Shown here one piece after another: positions 56,502 through 64,000 of a stretch of 64,000 nt of DNA. The first letter of the stretch is position 1; every line of letters begins with the position of its first letter. The notes below the pieces were generated by a model that made no database searches, was not told the origin of the DNA, and saw only the letters and a list, made by a program, of their open reading frames with translations. Both the position numbers and the translations under genes were made by a program. This DNA comes from Giesbergeria sp. (GTDB lineage Bacteria > Pseudomonadota > Gammaproteobacteria > Burkholderiales > Burkholderiaceae_C), in NCBI GenBank assembly GCA_017985015.1, contig JAGNYI010000001.1, positions 1 to 64,000 on the forward strand, written 5' to 3'.

Positions 56502-58394
56502 ATGCCAGAAATCGTCTTCAAAGGCAAAGAGTATGTCTACAACCACCACCTCACCGTGCCCTATCGGCCGCTGGTGGTGGACGCTGCCAAAGGCATCGGC
56601 CCGGGCGACCTGAACAGCAATCTGGTCATCCACGGCGACAACCTGCACGCCCTCAAGGCCCTGCTGCCGCGCTACGCCAGCCGCGTGGACCTGGTGTTTA
56701 TCGACCCACCCTACAACACCGGCAACGAGGGCTGGTGCTACAGCGACGGCGTGAACTCGCCCATCATGAAAGAGTGGCTGTCCACCAACCCCGTGGATGG
56801 CGACGACATGCTGCGCCACGACAAATGGCTGTGCATGATGTGGCCGCGCCTGGTGCTGCTGCGCGAGCTGATGGGCGAGGCCGGGAGCATCTGGATCACG
56901 CTGGACGACAACGAGGTACACCGGGCGCGGATGGTGCTGGATGAGATTTTTGGGGCGGACAACTTTGTGGCGACCTGTATTTGGCAGAAGAACTTCTCAC
57001 CCAAGAACACGGCGCAGTTTTTCAGCGAAGACCACGACTATGTGCTGGTGTACGCCAAGGACAAGCGCGTGTGGCGGCCGAACTTGCTAGAGCGCACGGC
57101 GGAGATGGATGCCCGCTATAGCAATCCGGACAACCACCCGCGTGGCCCATGGACTTCTGGCGACTTATCTGCACGCAACTACTACAGCGAAGGAACGTAT
57201 CCCGTGACAGCGCCGTCGGGTCGCGTGTTCGACGGGCCGCCACCTGGGCGGTATTGGGGCATCTCAAAAGAAAAGTTCTTGCAACTCGACGTAGACAACT
57301 GCATTTGGTGGGGTGAAGACGGTAACAACATGCCACGCCTCAAGCGGTTTCAACAGGATGTCAAACAGGGCCGCACCCCCCAAACCCTCTGGTTCTACGA
57401 CGAAGTGGGCCATACGCAGGACGCCAAGAAAACGCTGATTGAAATGGGCCTGCTCAAGGACCAGGAGAGCACCATCACGCCCAAGCCCGTGGCCTTGATT
57501 GAGCGCATTCTGGAACTGGCCAGCACGCCCGATTCCATCGTCCTGGACAGCTTTGCCGGCAGCGGCACCACGGCCCATGCCGTGCTCAAAGCCAACGCGC
57601 GTGACAACGGCCAGCGCAAATTCATCCTGGTCGAAGGCGAAGACTACGCCGACCGCCTGACCGCCGAGCGCGTGCGCCGCGCCATCCGCGGCTATGCCTG
57701 GGTGGGCACGCAGCGCGAGACCTTGCTGGAAGAAAAAATCAACTTCACCCAGTTCAAAAAAGCCGATCAGTGGCTGGCCAAGGTCGAGGCCATCAAGGTG
57801 GCCGAAGGCTTTGGCGCCGAAGATGCCGCGCAGATGGTGCTGGGCGAGGCCGCTGCGCAGCTCCCCGCCAGCGCACCCGCGCGCAAAAAGCGCTTTGACA
57901 AGATCAACGTCGAGCTGAAAGACGGCGTGCTGCGCGTGGAGGGCGAAAAGCGCGTGTCGCAAATGGCCGACGGCCTGGGTGGCGAGTTCACCTACTGCAC
58001 GCTGGGCGAGCCGCTGAGCATTGAAAAGCTGCTCTCGGGGCAAGACCTGCCCAGCTTCGAGGCGCTGGGCGCCTGGCTGCTGCACACGGCTACCGGCGGT
58101 ACGCTGCAGGCGCCACCGCCCGATGCGCCCGCGTTTTACCTGAGTGAGGCGCAGGACGCGCATGTGTGGTTGGTGTACCGGCCCGACCTGGCGTTTCTGA
58201 AGTCGGCCGACGCGGCGCTGACCCTGCCGCGCGCGCAGGCTATGGCCGAGTGGGGGCAGGCGCGGCACGAGGGGCCGGGCGCACACAAGCGGCACCTCGT
58301 GTTTGCGCCCGCCAAGTATTTGAGCAATGCGCAGTTGCGCGAGCACGGCATCGAGTTTGCGGCGCTGCCGTTTGCTTTGTTTCGTCAGGGGTAA
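56502..58394 (+). CDS. Type III restriction-modification system methyltransferase (Mod)
   Basis: The protein has 630 residues. The catalytic motif IV DPPY is at residues 68-71 (VFIDPPYNTGNEG), and the AdoMet-binding motif I FAGSG is at 351-355 (SFAGSGTTAHAV). The order IV-then-I is that of beta-class amino-methyltransferases, as in type III Mod. A target-recognition region lies between them. It would methylate adenine in an asymmetric site and also be needed for cleavage with Res. A HEPN-type gene starts five bases downstream. I see no simple-sequence repeat that would make the gene phase-variable. Confidence 0.9.
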   Translation: MPEIVFKGKEYVYNHHLTVPYRPLVVDAAKGIGPGDLNSNLVIHGDNLHALKALLPRYASRVDLVFIDPPYNTGNEGWCYSDGVNSPIMKEWLSTNPVDGDDMLRHDKWLCMMWPRLVLLRELMGEAGSIWITLDDNEVHRARMVLDEIFGADNFVATCIWQKNFSPKNTAQFFSEDHDYVLVYAKDKRVWRPNLLERTAEMDARYSNPDNHPRGPWTSGDLSARNYYSEGTYPVTAPSGRVFDGPPPGRYWGISKEKFLQLDVDNCIWWGEDGNNMPRLKRFQQDVKQGRTPQTLWFYDEVGHTQDAKKTLIEMGLLKDQESTITPKPVALIERILELASTPDSIVLDSFAGSGTTAHAVLKANARDNGQRKFILVEGEDYADRLTAERVRRAIRGYAWVGTQRETLLEEKINFTQFKKADQWLAKVEAIKVAEGFGAEDAAQMVLGEAAAQLPASAPARKKRFDKINVELKDGVLRVEGEKRVSQMADGLGGEFTYCTLGEPLSIEKLLSGQDLPSFEALGAWLLHTATGGTLQAPPPDAPAFYLSEAQDAHVWLVYRPDLAFLKSADAALTLPRAQAMAEWGQARHEGPGAHKRHLVFAPAKYLSNAQLREHGIEFAALPFALFRQG

Positions 58395-58399
58395 GGGCC

Positions 58400-58801
58400 A
58401 TGGCACAACAAGAGCGTTTTTTGCTGGCCTTGCAGCATTTCGACAAGGCGCTGGCGCGGCTGCACGAGGTGCTGGCCGAGCCGATCGAGACCGCCATCGT
58501 GCGCGATGCGCTGATCCAGCGGTTCGAATTCACCTTCGAGGCAGCCTGGAAGGCGGCCTACCGCTGGCTGCGCGCACGCGGCAACGATGTGGATGAAGAG
58601 GCCGCTGCCGTGATTCCTGAAGCCTTTGCACGCCGCCTGATTGCGGATGAAAAGGGCTGGGGCGACATGCGCCGCTTTCGCAACAAGACATCGCACACCT
58701 ACGACGAGGCGCTGGCCATGCAGGTGGCTGCGTTCGTGCGCCAGGATGCAGTGCGCCTGTTCGAGGCGCTGCTGACCACGCTGCGGGAGCGCGGGGCATG
58801 A
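58400..58801 (+). CDS. HepT-like HEPN protein (nucleotidyltransferase substrate-binding)
   Basis: The protein has 133 residues and is all-helical. IETAIVRDALIQRFEFTFEAAWKAAYRWLRARG is the block of the HI0074 / NTase substrate-binding family. The motif R-x4-H-x-Y is intact as RNKTSHTY at residues 94-101; in studied HepT toxins this is the RNase active site, and its Tyr is the residue modified by the antitoxin MntA. It lies five bases after mod, and its stop overlaps the next start as ATGA. Probable toxin half of a HEPN/MNT pair, here inside a type III locus. Confidence 0.88.
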   Translation: MAQQERFLLALQHFDKALARLHEVLAEPIETAIVRDALIQRFEFTFEAAWKAAYRWLRARGNDVDEEAAAVIPEAFARRLIADEKGWGDMRRFRNKTSHTYDEALAMQVAAFVRQDAVRLFEALLTTLRERGA

Positions 58802-61800
58802 GTGGCGCTGTCAAGCCGGCACCTGCGCCCGGCGTGGGTGCTTTCGGGTTGGAGCCCGGCGCGCTGCAGGCACTGCGGGCTTTTTTTGATGCTACCGAGG
58901 GCGTGCAGCGGGTGTGGGTGTTTGGCTCGCGCGCGCGCGGCGACTGGCGCGCCCGCTCGGACATCGACCTGGCGGTGGATGCGCCCGGCTGGAGCGCCCA
59001 AGAGTTTTTGCGCTTGAAAGAGCGCATGAAGGACTTGCCCATCGTGTACCCGCTGGACGTGGTGCATTGGCAGGGTGTGAGCACGCCAGAGTTTGTGGCG
59101 CAGATCGAGCGCGACCGCAAGCTGTTCTGGGAGCCCCGGCGCGGCGCGGTGTCGCTGCCGCGCACGCTGGGCGCGACCGACCTGAAGAAGTTCCAGGACG
59201 AGTCGCTGCAAAAGCTCGATGCCTTGGTGACCGAATTGCGCGCGCGCAAGGCCGAGTCGGATGCCGCCGTGGCCGCCATGACGCAGTTCAAGGCCATGGA
59301 GCACATGCAGGATTCGCTGCGCATTGCGGCCGACTACCCGCGCCATGCCTGGGATGCGCTGCGCAAGGCGGGCGCGCTGCCCCCCGCCTTTGCCCACCTG
59401 CCGCATTCGAGCCGCTGGGACGGCGCGGGCCGAGCCATCCCCAACATCTGCCTCAAAGTGCCCACCGGCGGCGGCAAGACGCTGCTGGCCGCCGCCAGCG
59501 TGGGCAAGGTGTTCAACGGTTTTTTGCAGCGCGACAAAGGGCTGGTGCTGTGGGTCGTGCCCAACGAGGCCATTTACCGCCAGACGCTCAAGACGCTGAA
59601 AAACCGCGATCACCCCTACCACCAGATGCTCCAAGTGGCGGGCGCGGGAAAGGTCAAGATTCTGGAAAAAGACGACCCGCTCACGCGCCTGGACGTGGAG
59701 AGTCATTTGTGCGTGATGCTGCTCATGCTGGCCTCGGCATCGCGCCAAAGCAAAGAAACGCTGCGCTTCTTCCGCGACCGGGGCAACGTGCTGGGCTTTG
59801 TGCCGCGAGAAGACGACATCGAGGCGCACTGGCAACTGCTGCAGGCGGTGCCCAACCTGGATGCCTACGGCAGCCCCTGGGCCAGCGCGCAAGAGGTGCG
59901 CGCGCAAAAGGGCAGCATCGTCAAAAGCTCACTGGGCAACGTGATGCGCCTGGTGCGGCCCATGGTGATCATCGACGAGGGCCACCACGGCTACACCGAA
60001 ACGGCGCTGCAGACCATCGACGGCTTCAACCCCTGCTTCATGCTGGAGCTGTCGGCCACACCGCGCGTGCCCGACCCCAAGCTGGCGGGGTCCAGTGGCT
60101 CGAACATGCTGGTGGATGTGCGCGGCACCGACCTGGACGCGGCGCAGATGATCAAGCTGCCGATTCATGTGGATGTGCGCCGCTGGGCAGACTGGCAAAG
60201 CTGCCTGGCCGAGAGTGCGCGCCAGCTCGACACGCTGGAGCGCGAAGCGCGGCTGCTGGAGGGCGAGACCGGGCGCTACATCCGGCCCATCATGCTGGTA
60301 CAGGTAGAGCGCACCGGCAAAGACCAGGTGGATGCGGGCTATATCCATGCGCAGGATGCGCGCGCGTTTCTGGCGCAACTGGGTTTTTCGGATGCCAACA
60401 TCCGCGAAAAAACCAGCGAGAAAGACGAAATTGGCGACGAGGAACTGCTCTCGCCCACCAGCCTGGTGCGCGTGATCATCACCAAGCAGGCGCTGCAAGA
60501 GGGCTGGGACTGTCCCTTTGCCTACGTGCTGTGCGCCCTCGCCGCCAGCAAGGGCAAGCGCGCCATGACGCAACTGGTGGGGCGCATCCTGCGCCTGCCA
60601 CAGGTGTGCAAGACGGGGCACGGGCTGCTGGACGCCTGCTATGTTTTTTGCCACAACGCAGGCACGGGCGAGGTGGTCAAGGCCATCAAGCAGTCGTTGG
60701 AGACCGAGGGCATGGGCGACCTGGCGATCAGCGTGCGCGGCGAGGGGGGAGCCAACGACCCCGCCGCGCCTCAGCCGGTGGCGTTGCAGCGCCGGGCGGG
60801 GCTGGAAAAGCTGCGCATCTTCATCCCCACCGTGACCTGGGCCGAGCCCGGCGGTGCGCGCCGACCGCTGGAATACGACAGCGATGTGCTGGCCCTGTTG
60901 CCCTGGGAGCAGGTAGACGTGCAGTCGCTGGCGCGCGACTGGAAGCCCGGCGCCATGCCCGAGGGGGCGGGTGGCGGCCGGGTCGTGGTGGATTTGCGGG
61001 TGCTGGACGATGGTTTTGCTCCCGCACGCCAGGCGCTGGAAGAGGGCGCGGCCCCGCTGGACCCTGCAGGCATGGTGCGCGCGCTGCTGGACATTGCCCC
61101 CAACCCGTGGCTGGTGTGGGGCTGGGTGGATGCCATGCTCTCGCGCCTGCAGGTGCAATGGGATGCGCGGGTGGTGGGGGCCAGCAGCGCATCGCTGGTG
61201 GAGCAACTGCGCAAGGACCTGGAGCGCGAGCGCGACCGCCTGGCGCAGGAGGTTTTTGACCGTTTGGTGCAGCAGGGGCGCATCGAGTTTTGCCTGCGCG
61301 CGGACCGGCAGGACTACGAACTACCCCACGAGATGGTGCTGGATGTGGTGGGCAAGCCCAAAAAGCTGCGCCGCGCCAGCGACGACGCCGACATGGAAAA
61401 AAGCCTGCTGGCACCTGCGCTGCGCACACCGGATATCAATGAATTCGAGGCGTTGTTTGCCGGCTACCTGGACGAGCAGCCCGCGCTGCGCTGGTGGCAC
61501 CGCAACGTGGCGCGCACGCAGTATGGCCTGCAGGGCTGGCGGCGGCACAAGGTGTATCCCGACTTTGTGTTTGGTTACCACCAGCAGGGCAACCAGGCGC
61601 GTGTGGTGTTGCTGGAAACCAAGGGCATGCATCTGGAAGGCAATGCCGACACGCTCTACAAGCAGGCGCTGCTGGAGCGTTTGACACAGGCTTTCAGCGA
61701 CGAGCGTTTTCAGAGTGTGGGGGAGCTGGCGCTGGAAGAAGGCGGACAGTGTGCGGTGCAATGCGATCTGGTATTTGACCAGGCCTGGCGCGCCACTATG

Positions 61801-61830
61801 GATGGCCGCTATTTTTCGGCTGGCGCCTGA
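58798..61830 (+). CDS. MntA-type nucleotidyltransferase fused to type III restriction subunit (Res)
   Basis: The protein has 1010 residues. Residues 1-117 form a minimal nucleotidyltransferase: G43-S44, ten residues, then D55-x-D57, and a third Asp at 87 (YPLDVVHW), the MntA triad. From about residue 118 it is a Res subunit: Walker A in VPTGGGKTLL (221-230), the DEGH box (393-396), SATPR near 419, QLVGRILRLP as motif VI, and a C-terminal PD-ExK-type nuclease with D922 and E940-x-K942. An in-frame GTG at 59149 (codon 118) could start a separate Res, but no ribosome-binding site precedes it. No stop separates the parts. Confidence 0.88.
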   Translation: MSGAVKPAPAPGVGAFGLEPGALQALRAFFDATEGVQRVWVFGSRARGDWRARSDIDLAVDAPGWSAQEFLRLKERMKDLPIVYPLDVVHWQGVSTPEFVAQIERDRKLFWEPRRGAVSLPRTLGATDLKKFQDESLQKLDALVTELRARKAESDAAVAAMTQFKAMEHMQDSLRIAADYPRHAWDALRKAGALPPAFAHLPHSSRWDGAGRAIPNICLKVPTGGGKTLLAAASVGKVFNGFLQRDKGLVLWVVPNEAIYRQTLKTLKNRDHPYHQMLQVAGAGKVKILEKDDPLTRLDVESHLCVMLLMLASASRQSKETLRFFRDRGNVLGFVPREDDIEAHWQLLQAVPNLDAYGSPWASAQEVRAQKGSIVKSSLGNVMRLVRPMVIIDEGHHGYTETALQTIDGFNPCFMLELSATPRVPDPKLAGSSGSNMLVDVRGTDLDAAQMIKLPIHVDVRRWADWQSCLAESARQLDTLEREARLLEGETGRYIRPIMLVQVERTGKDQVDAGYIHAQDARAFLAQLGFSDANIREKTSEKDEIGDEELLSPTSLVRVIITKQALQEGWDCPFAYVLCALAASKGKRAMTQLVGRILRLPQVCKTGHGLLDACYVFCHNAGTGEVVKAIKQSLETEGMGDLAISVRGEGGANDPAAPQPVALQRRAGLEKLRIFIPTVTWAEPGGARRPLEYDSDVLALLPWEQVDVQSLARDWKPGAMPEGAGGGRVVVDLRVLDDGFAPARQALEEGAAPLDPAGMVRALLDIAPNPWLVWGWVDAMLSRLQVQWDARVVGASSASLVEQLRKDLERERDRLAQEVFDRLVQQGRIEFCLRADRQDYELPHEMVLDVVGKPKKLRRASDDADMEKSLLAPALRTPDINEFEALFAGYLDEQPALRWWHRNVARTQYGLQGWRRHKVYPDFVFGYHQQGNQARVVLLETKGMHLEGNADTLYKQALLERLTQAFSDERFQSVGELALEEGGQCAVQCDLVFDQAWRATMDGRYFSAGA

Positions 61831-61875
61831 TGGTCATTCCAGATCAACCGGTGCCGGCACACCGGATCGAACCGT

Positions 61876-62613
61876 TCAGGTCACCGGGCGCACCGGGTGC
61901 GTGGGCAGCGCCCCGCTATCGCCATCCTTATTGATCATTTTGAGCCGCACCCTCTCGATGGCGTGCGAGGGCTCCAGCCCCTTGGGGCAAACCTCCGAGC
62001 AGTTCATGATGGTGCGGCAGCGAAACAGCCGGTAGGCGTCGTTCAGGTCGTCCAGCCGTTCCTCGGTCGCCTGGTCGCGGCTATCAAAGATGAAGCGGTA
62101 GGCCTGGATCAGGCCCGCCGGCCCGACGAACTTGTCGGGGTTCCACCAGAACGAGGGGCATTGGCTGCTACAGCAGGCGCAAAGAATGCACTCATACGCT
62201 CCGTTGAGCCTTTCGCGCTCGGCGGGCGATTGCAGGCGTTCGCGCTCTGGGGGCGGTTCGTCGTTGATGAGGTAAGGGCGAATCGAGTGGTACTGCTTGA
62301 AGAACTGCGTCATGTCCACGATCAGGTCGCGGACGATGGGAAAGCCCGGCAGGGGACGCAGCACGACAGGCTCCTTGAGGTCGCGCACGCGGGTGATGCA
62401 GGCCAGGCCGTTGCGGCCGTTGATGTTCATGGCGTCCGAGCCGCAGACACCTTCGCGGCACGATTTGCGCATGGACAGTGTGGGGTCTTGTTCCTTGATA
62501 CGCAGCAGGACGTCCAGCAGCATGCGGTCGCTGTCCTGCAGGTCGATGTCGTAGTGCTGCAGCCAGGGGCCGTCGTCCCGATCGGGGTCGTAGCGCGAGA
62601 TGGAAAATCGCAT
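61876..62613 (-). CDS. sdhB: Succinate dehydrogenase iron-sulfur subunit
   Basis: The protein has 245 residues. The [2Fe-2S] ligands lie in CREGVCGSDAMN and GLAC, the [4Fe-4S] ligands in CILCACCSSQCP and the [3Fe-4S] ligands in CRTIMNCSEVCPKGL. It passes electrons from SdhA to the membrane quinone site. The C-terminal 15 residues after KMINK are extra. ATG 62613 gives the normal start. It follows sdhD by 47 bases, where sdhA normally lies, and is convergent with the Res gene. Confidence 0.96.
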   Translation of the reverse strand: MRFSISRYDPDRDDGPWLQHYDIDLQDSDRMLLDVLLRIKEQDPTLSMRKSCREGVCGSDAMNINGRNGLACITRVRDLKEPVVLRPLPGFPIVRDLIVDMTQFFKQYHSIRPYLINDEPPPERERLQSPAERERLNGAYECILCACCSSQCPSFWWNPDKFVGPAGLIQAYRFIFDSRDQATEERLDDLNDAYRLFRCRTIMNCSEVCPKGLEPSHAIERVRLKMINKDGDSGALPTHPVRPVT

Positions 62614-62660
62614 GGTGGCCTCTCCAAGCAAGGGTATGGACGCAGGGTGCTGCAGGGTTC

Positions 62661-62999
62661 CTAAGCAGGCATGCGCAGCAATATGAACCCCGCCCAGACC
62701 GCCAAGCCGCACAGCCCGGCAGCGAGCCCAATGAGCAGGTAGGGGCGAATACGGACGGGCTGCGCATAGTCAAGCAGCACGTCGCGCAAGCCGACCCACA
62801 TGTGCGCCAGCAACGCCGCAAAAAATACGGCCAGCGCCAGGCGCATCCCCGGGCGGGCCAGCCACTGCAACCACTCAGCCTGGCTGTGCACGGGCGCAAG
62901 CGCGAACGACGCCAACACGAACACCAGGAACAGCAGCAGGTACACCGCGCTGGCGCGTTGCACCAACCAGGCCGGCAGACCGGTGGGTCCGCGCTTCAC
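62661..62999 (-). CDS. sdhD: Succinate dehydrogenase membrane anchor subunit
   Basis: The protein has 112 residues with three membrane helices. QRASAVYLLLFLVFVLASF and AHMWVGLRDVLLDY are the SdhD quinone/heme blocks, with the His in AHMWVGL. It anchors the complex with SdhC and helps bind heme b and ubiquinone. Its ATG overlaps the sdhC stop as ATGA (62996-62999), so they are translationally coupled. Confidence 0.94.
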   Translation of the reverse strand: MKRGPTGLPAWLVQRASAVYLLLFLVFVLASFALAPVHSQAEWLQWLARPGMRLALAVFFAALLAHMWVGLRDVLLDYAQPVRIRPYLLIGLAAGLCGLAVWAGFILLRMPA

Positions 63000-63388
63000 A
63001 ACACCGCTCCCGCTGCGAGCACCGCGATGGCCAAGGCTGCGAGATTTACGCCCCAGGCACTGCGCCGTGCGTTGCCCAGCGCCGAGCCGACATCCATATC
63101 GGTAAGCATGTGGCGTATGCCGGCCAGCATGTGATGCGCCAAGGCCCAGGCCAGCGCCACCAGAAAAATCTTCACCAGGGGTTGACTCAGCAAGGCCGTG
63201 GCCTCGACAAAACCGGCTTCGCCGCCCAGTGAGCGCTGCAGCAAGTACAGCAGCGCCGGCACGCCTGTGGCCAGCAGAACACCGCTAAGCCGGTGGCCAA
63301 TCGAGGTGAGCGCGCCCACCGGCAGGGTAATTTGCGCCAGGTTCAGAAACACGGGGCGCGAACGGGGGGTGCGTGCAGCTTTGGACAT
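62996..63388 (-). CDS. sdhC: Succinate dehydrogenase cytochrome b556 subunit
   Basis: The protein has 130 residues with three membrane helices. RPVFLNLAQITLPVGALTSIGHRLSGVLL is the family signature, and AHHMLAGIRHMLTDM holds the heme-ligand His. ATG 63388 gives the usual SKAARTPRSRPVFLNL start; a longer frame upstream is not needed. It is the first gene of sdhC-sdhD-sdhB. A CBS-domain gene ends eight bases upstream on the same strand. Confidence 0.94.
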   Translation of the reverse strand: MSKAARTPRSRPVFLNLAQITLPVGALTSIGHRLSGVLLATGVPALLYLLQRSLGGEAGFVEATALLSQPLVKIFLVALAWALAHHMLAGIRHMLTDMDVGSALGNARRSAWGVNLAALAIAVLAAGAVL

Positions 63389-63395
63389 AACGGAG

Positions 63396-63848
63396 TTAGT
63401 GGTAACCGACGCCCATGACGTAATCAAACAGCTGGGCTTGTTCGTACTGTCCCTCGGCCACCAAGGCGCGGAGGGCGTCGCGTGTGTTCACCACGCCCAC
63501 TGGGCAGCCCTCAGGATCGAGTACAGGCAGATGCACCAGGCCGTGCTTGTGCATCAAGTCCAGCACGTCTGACAACAGATCCGTGGGTTGGCAGGAGATG
63601 ACATTCTTCGTCATCAGATCGCTGGCCAGCGTGTGGCAGGCGCTGCCTGCGCAATGGCCGATCTGCCGAACGATGTCGCTTTTGCCGATCACGCCAGACA
63701 TCGCACCGCCCGGCTCGCACACCACGACCAAGCCAATATGCGTCTCGGACAAGTGTTGCGCCGCCTGCAAAAGCAGCGTATGCCGCGAGACGGTGGCCAG
63801 CCGCGAGCGCGTAACGGCACTGAGGCTGTTGACTCGCAAGGTGTTCAT
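63396..63848 (-). CDS. CBS-domain pair protein
   Basis: The protein has 150 residues built of two CBS domains. The first includes LLLQAAQHLSETHIGLVVVCEPGGAMSGVIGKSDIVRQI; the second includes LMTKNVISCQPTDLLSDVLDLMHKHGLVHLPVLD. CBS pairs bind adenosine nucleotides and regulate partners. I chose ATG 63848 because AGGAG lies nine bases upstream; an ATG eight codons earlier sits directly against a purine run. It is just upstream of sdhC, so a regulatory link to respiration is possible but unproven. Confidence 0.88.
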   Translation of the reverse strand: MNTLRVNSLSAVTRSRLATVSRHTLLLQAAQHLSETHIGLVVVCEPGGAMSGVIGKSDIVRQIGHCAGSACHTLASDLMTKNVISCQPTDLLSDVLDLMHKHGLVHLPVLDPEGCPVGVVNTRDALRALVAEGQYEQAQLFDYVMGVGYH

Positions 63849-63959
63849 GGGCGGTTGCTCCTGATCGCACATTCTCCCGATCCCAGAGGTTCGGTCTAGT
63901 AGGAGAAGCGCCCATATCGCCCGACAAACGATTCACAGGCTGTGCTTAGCTAGCCAAAA

Positions 63960-63979
63960 TGGCATGGCATGGCATGGCA
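63960..63979. repeat. Four-copy TGGCA tandem repeat
   Basis: TGGCA is repeated four times without change near the end of the window, about 110 bases upstream of the CBS gene. Short tandem repeats can vary in copy number. I see no gene in 63873-64000. Confidence 0.8.
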
Positions 63980-64000
63980 GTTTTGCCGTTTTTTGGAAGT

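Noticed and set aside
56502..58394. Phase-variable repeats in the type III mod gene
   Set aside because: Many type III mod genes carry simple-sequence repeats. I looked through this one and found no run of identical short units.

Overview
The window reads as chromosomal DNA of a high-GC betaproteobacterium, almost certainly a Comamonadaceae member of the Acidovorax / Simplicispira / Alicycliphilus kind. This rests on three things: the gene order leuC - entericidin - leuD - leuB - asd - fimV - truA - trpF - trpB - trpA - accD, the rpsF-priB-rpsR-rplI operon, and the abundant interspersed repeats. I could run no database search, so the genus is an inference.

Layout. 1-4064 is the tail of an integron cassette array without its integrase: several attC sites with palindromic arms separate small cassette genes, and an IS110-family element sits against one attC 3' core. 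4123-7695 holds a small MscS-type channel, lysS, a LON-domain protein and yggT. 7811-21560 is the large amino-acid block on the minus strand: leucine genes, then asd, fimV, truA and the trpFBA-accD run, interrupted by one plus-strand peptidase. Upstream of asd is a short Thr-rich leader peptide followed by a terminator, which looks like a transcription attenuator. 21594-29753 contains a LysR regulator, a beta-CASP ribonuclease, the grpE-dnaK-dnaJ chaperones with a clear heat-shock promoter, and the S6/PriB/S18/L9 operon. 29962-35523 has an MFS exporter, a tautomerase, panD, nadB, scpA and a lipoprotein. 35577-36172 is a gene-free element bounded by long inverted repeats. 36272-47694 carries a TPP enzyme plus FAD dehydrogenase pair with a divergent AraC regulator, a SulP transporter, metG, a patatin, a degenerate Mrr-like protein and apbC/mrp. 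48006-56373 has a diguanylate cyclase, a peptide-binding protein, an ABC permease, LemA and an M48 peptidase.

The most unusual locus is 56502-61830. It is a type III restriction-modification system in which a HepT-like HEPN gene lies between mod and res, and the matching MntA-type nucleotidyltransferase antitoxin is fused in frame to the N-terminus of the restriction subunit. If the fusion is real, loss of Res would also remove the antitoxin.

The window ends with sdhB, sdhD and sdhC lacking sdhA, and a CBS-domain protein. A palindrome-like repeat of about 50-55 bp occurs at least eight times. Six copies lie between genes, and two appear absorbed in frame into metG and trpF.
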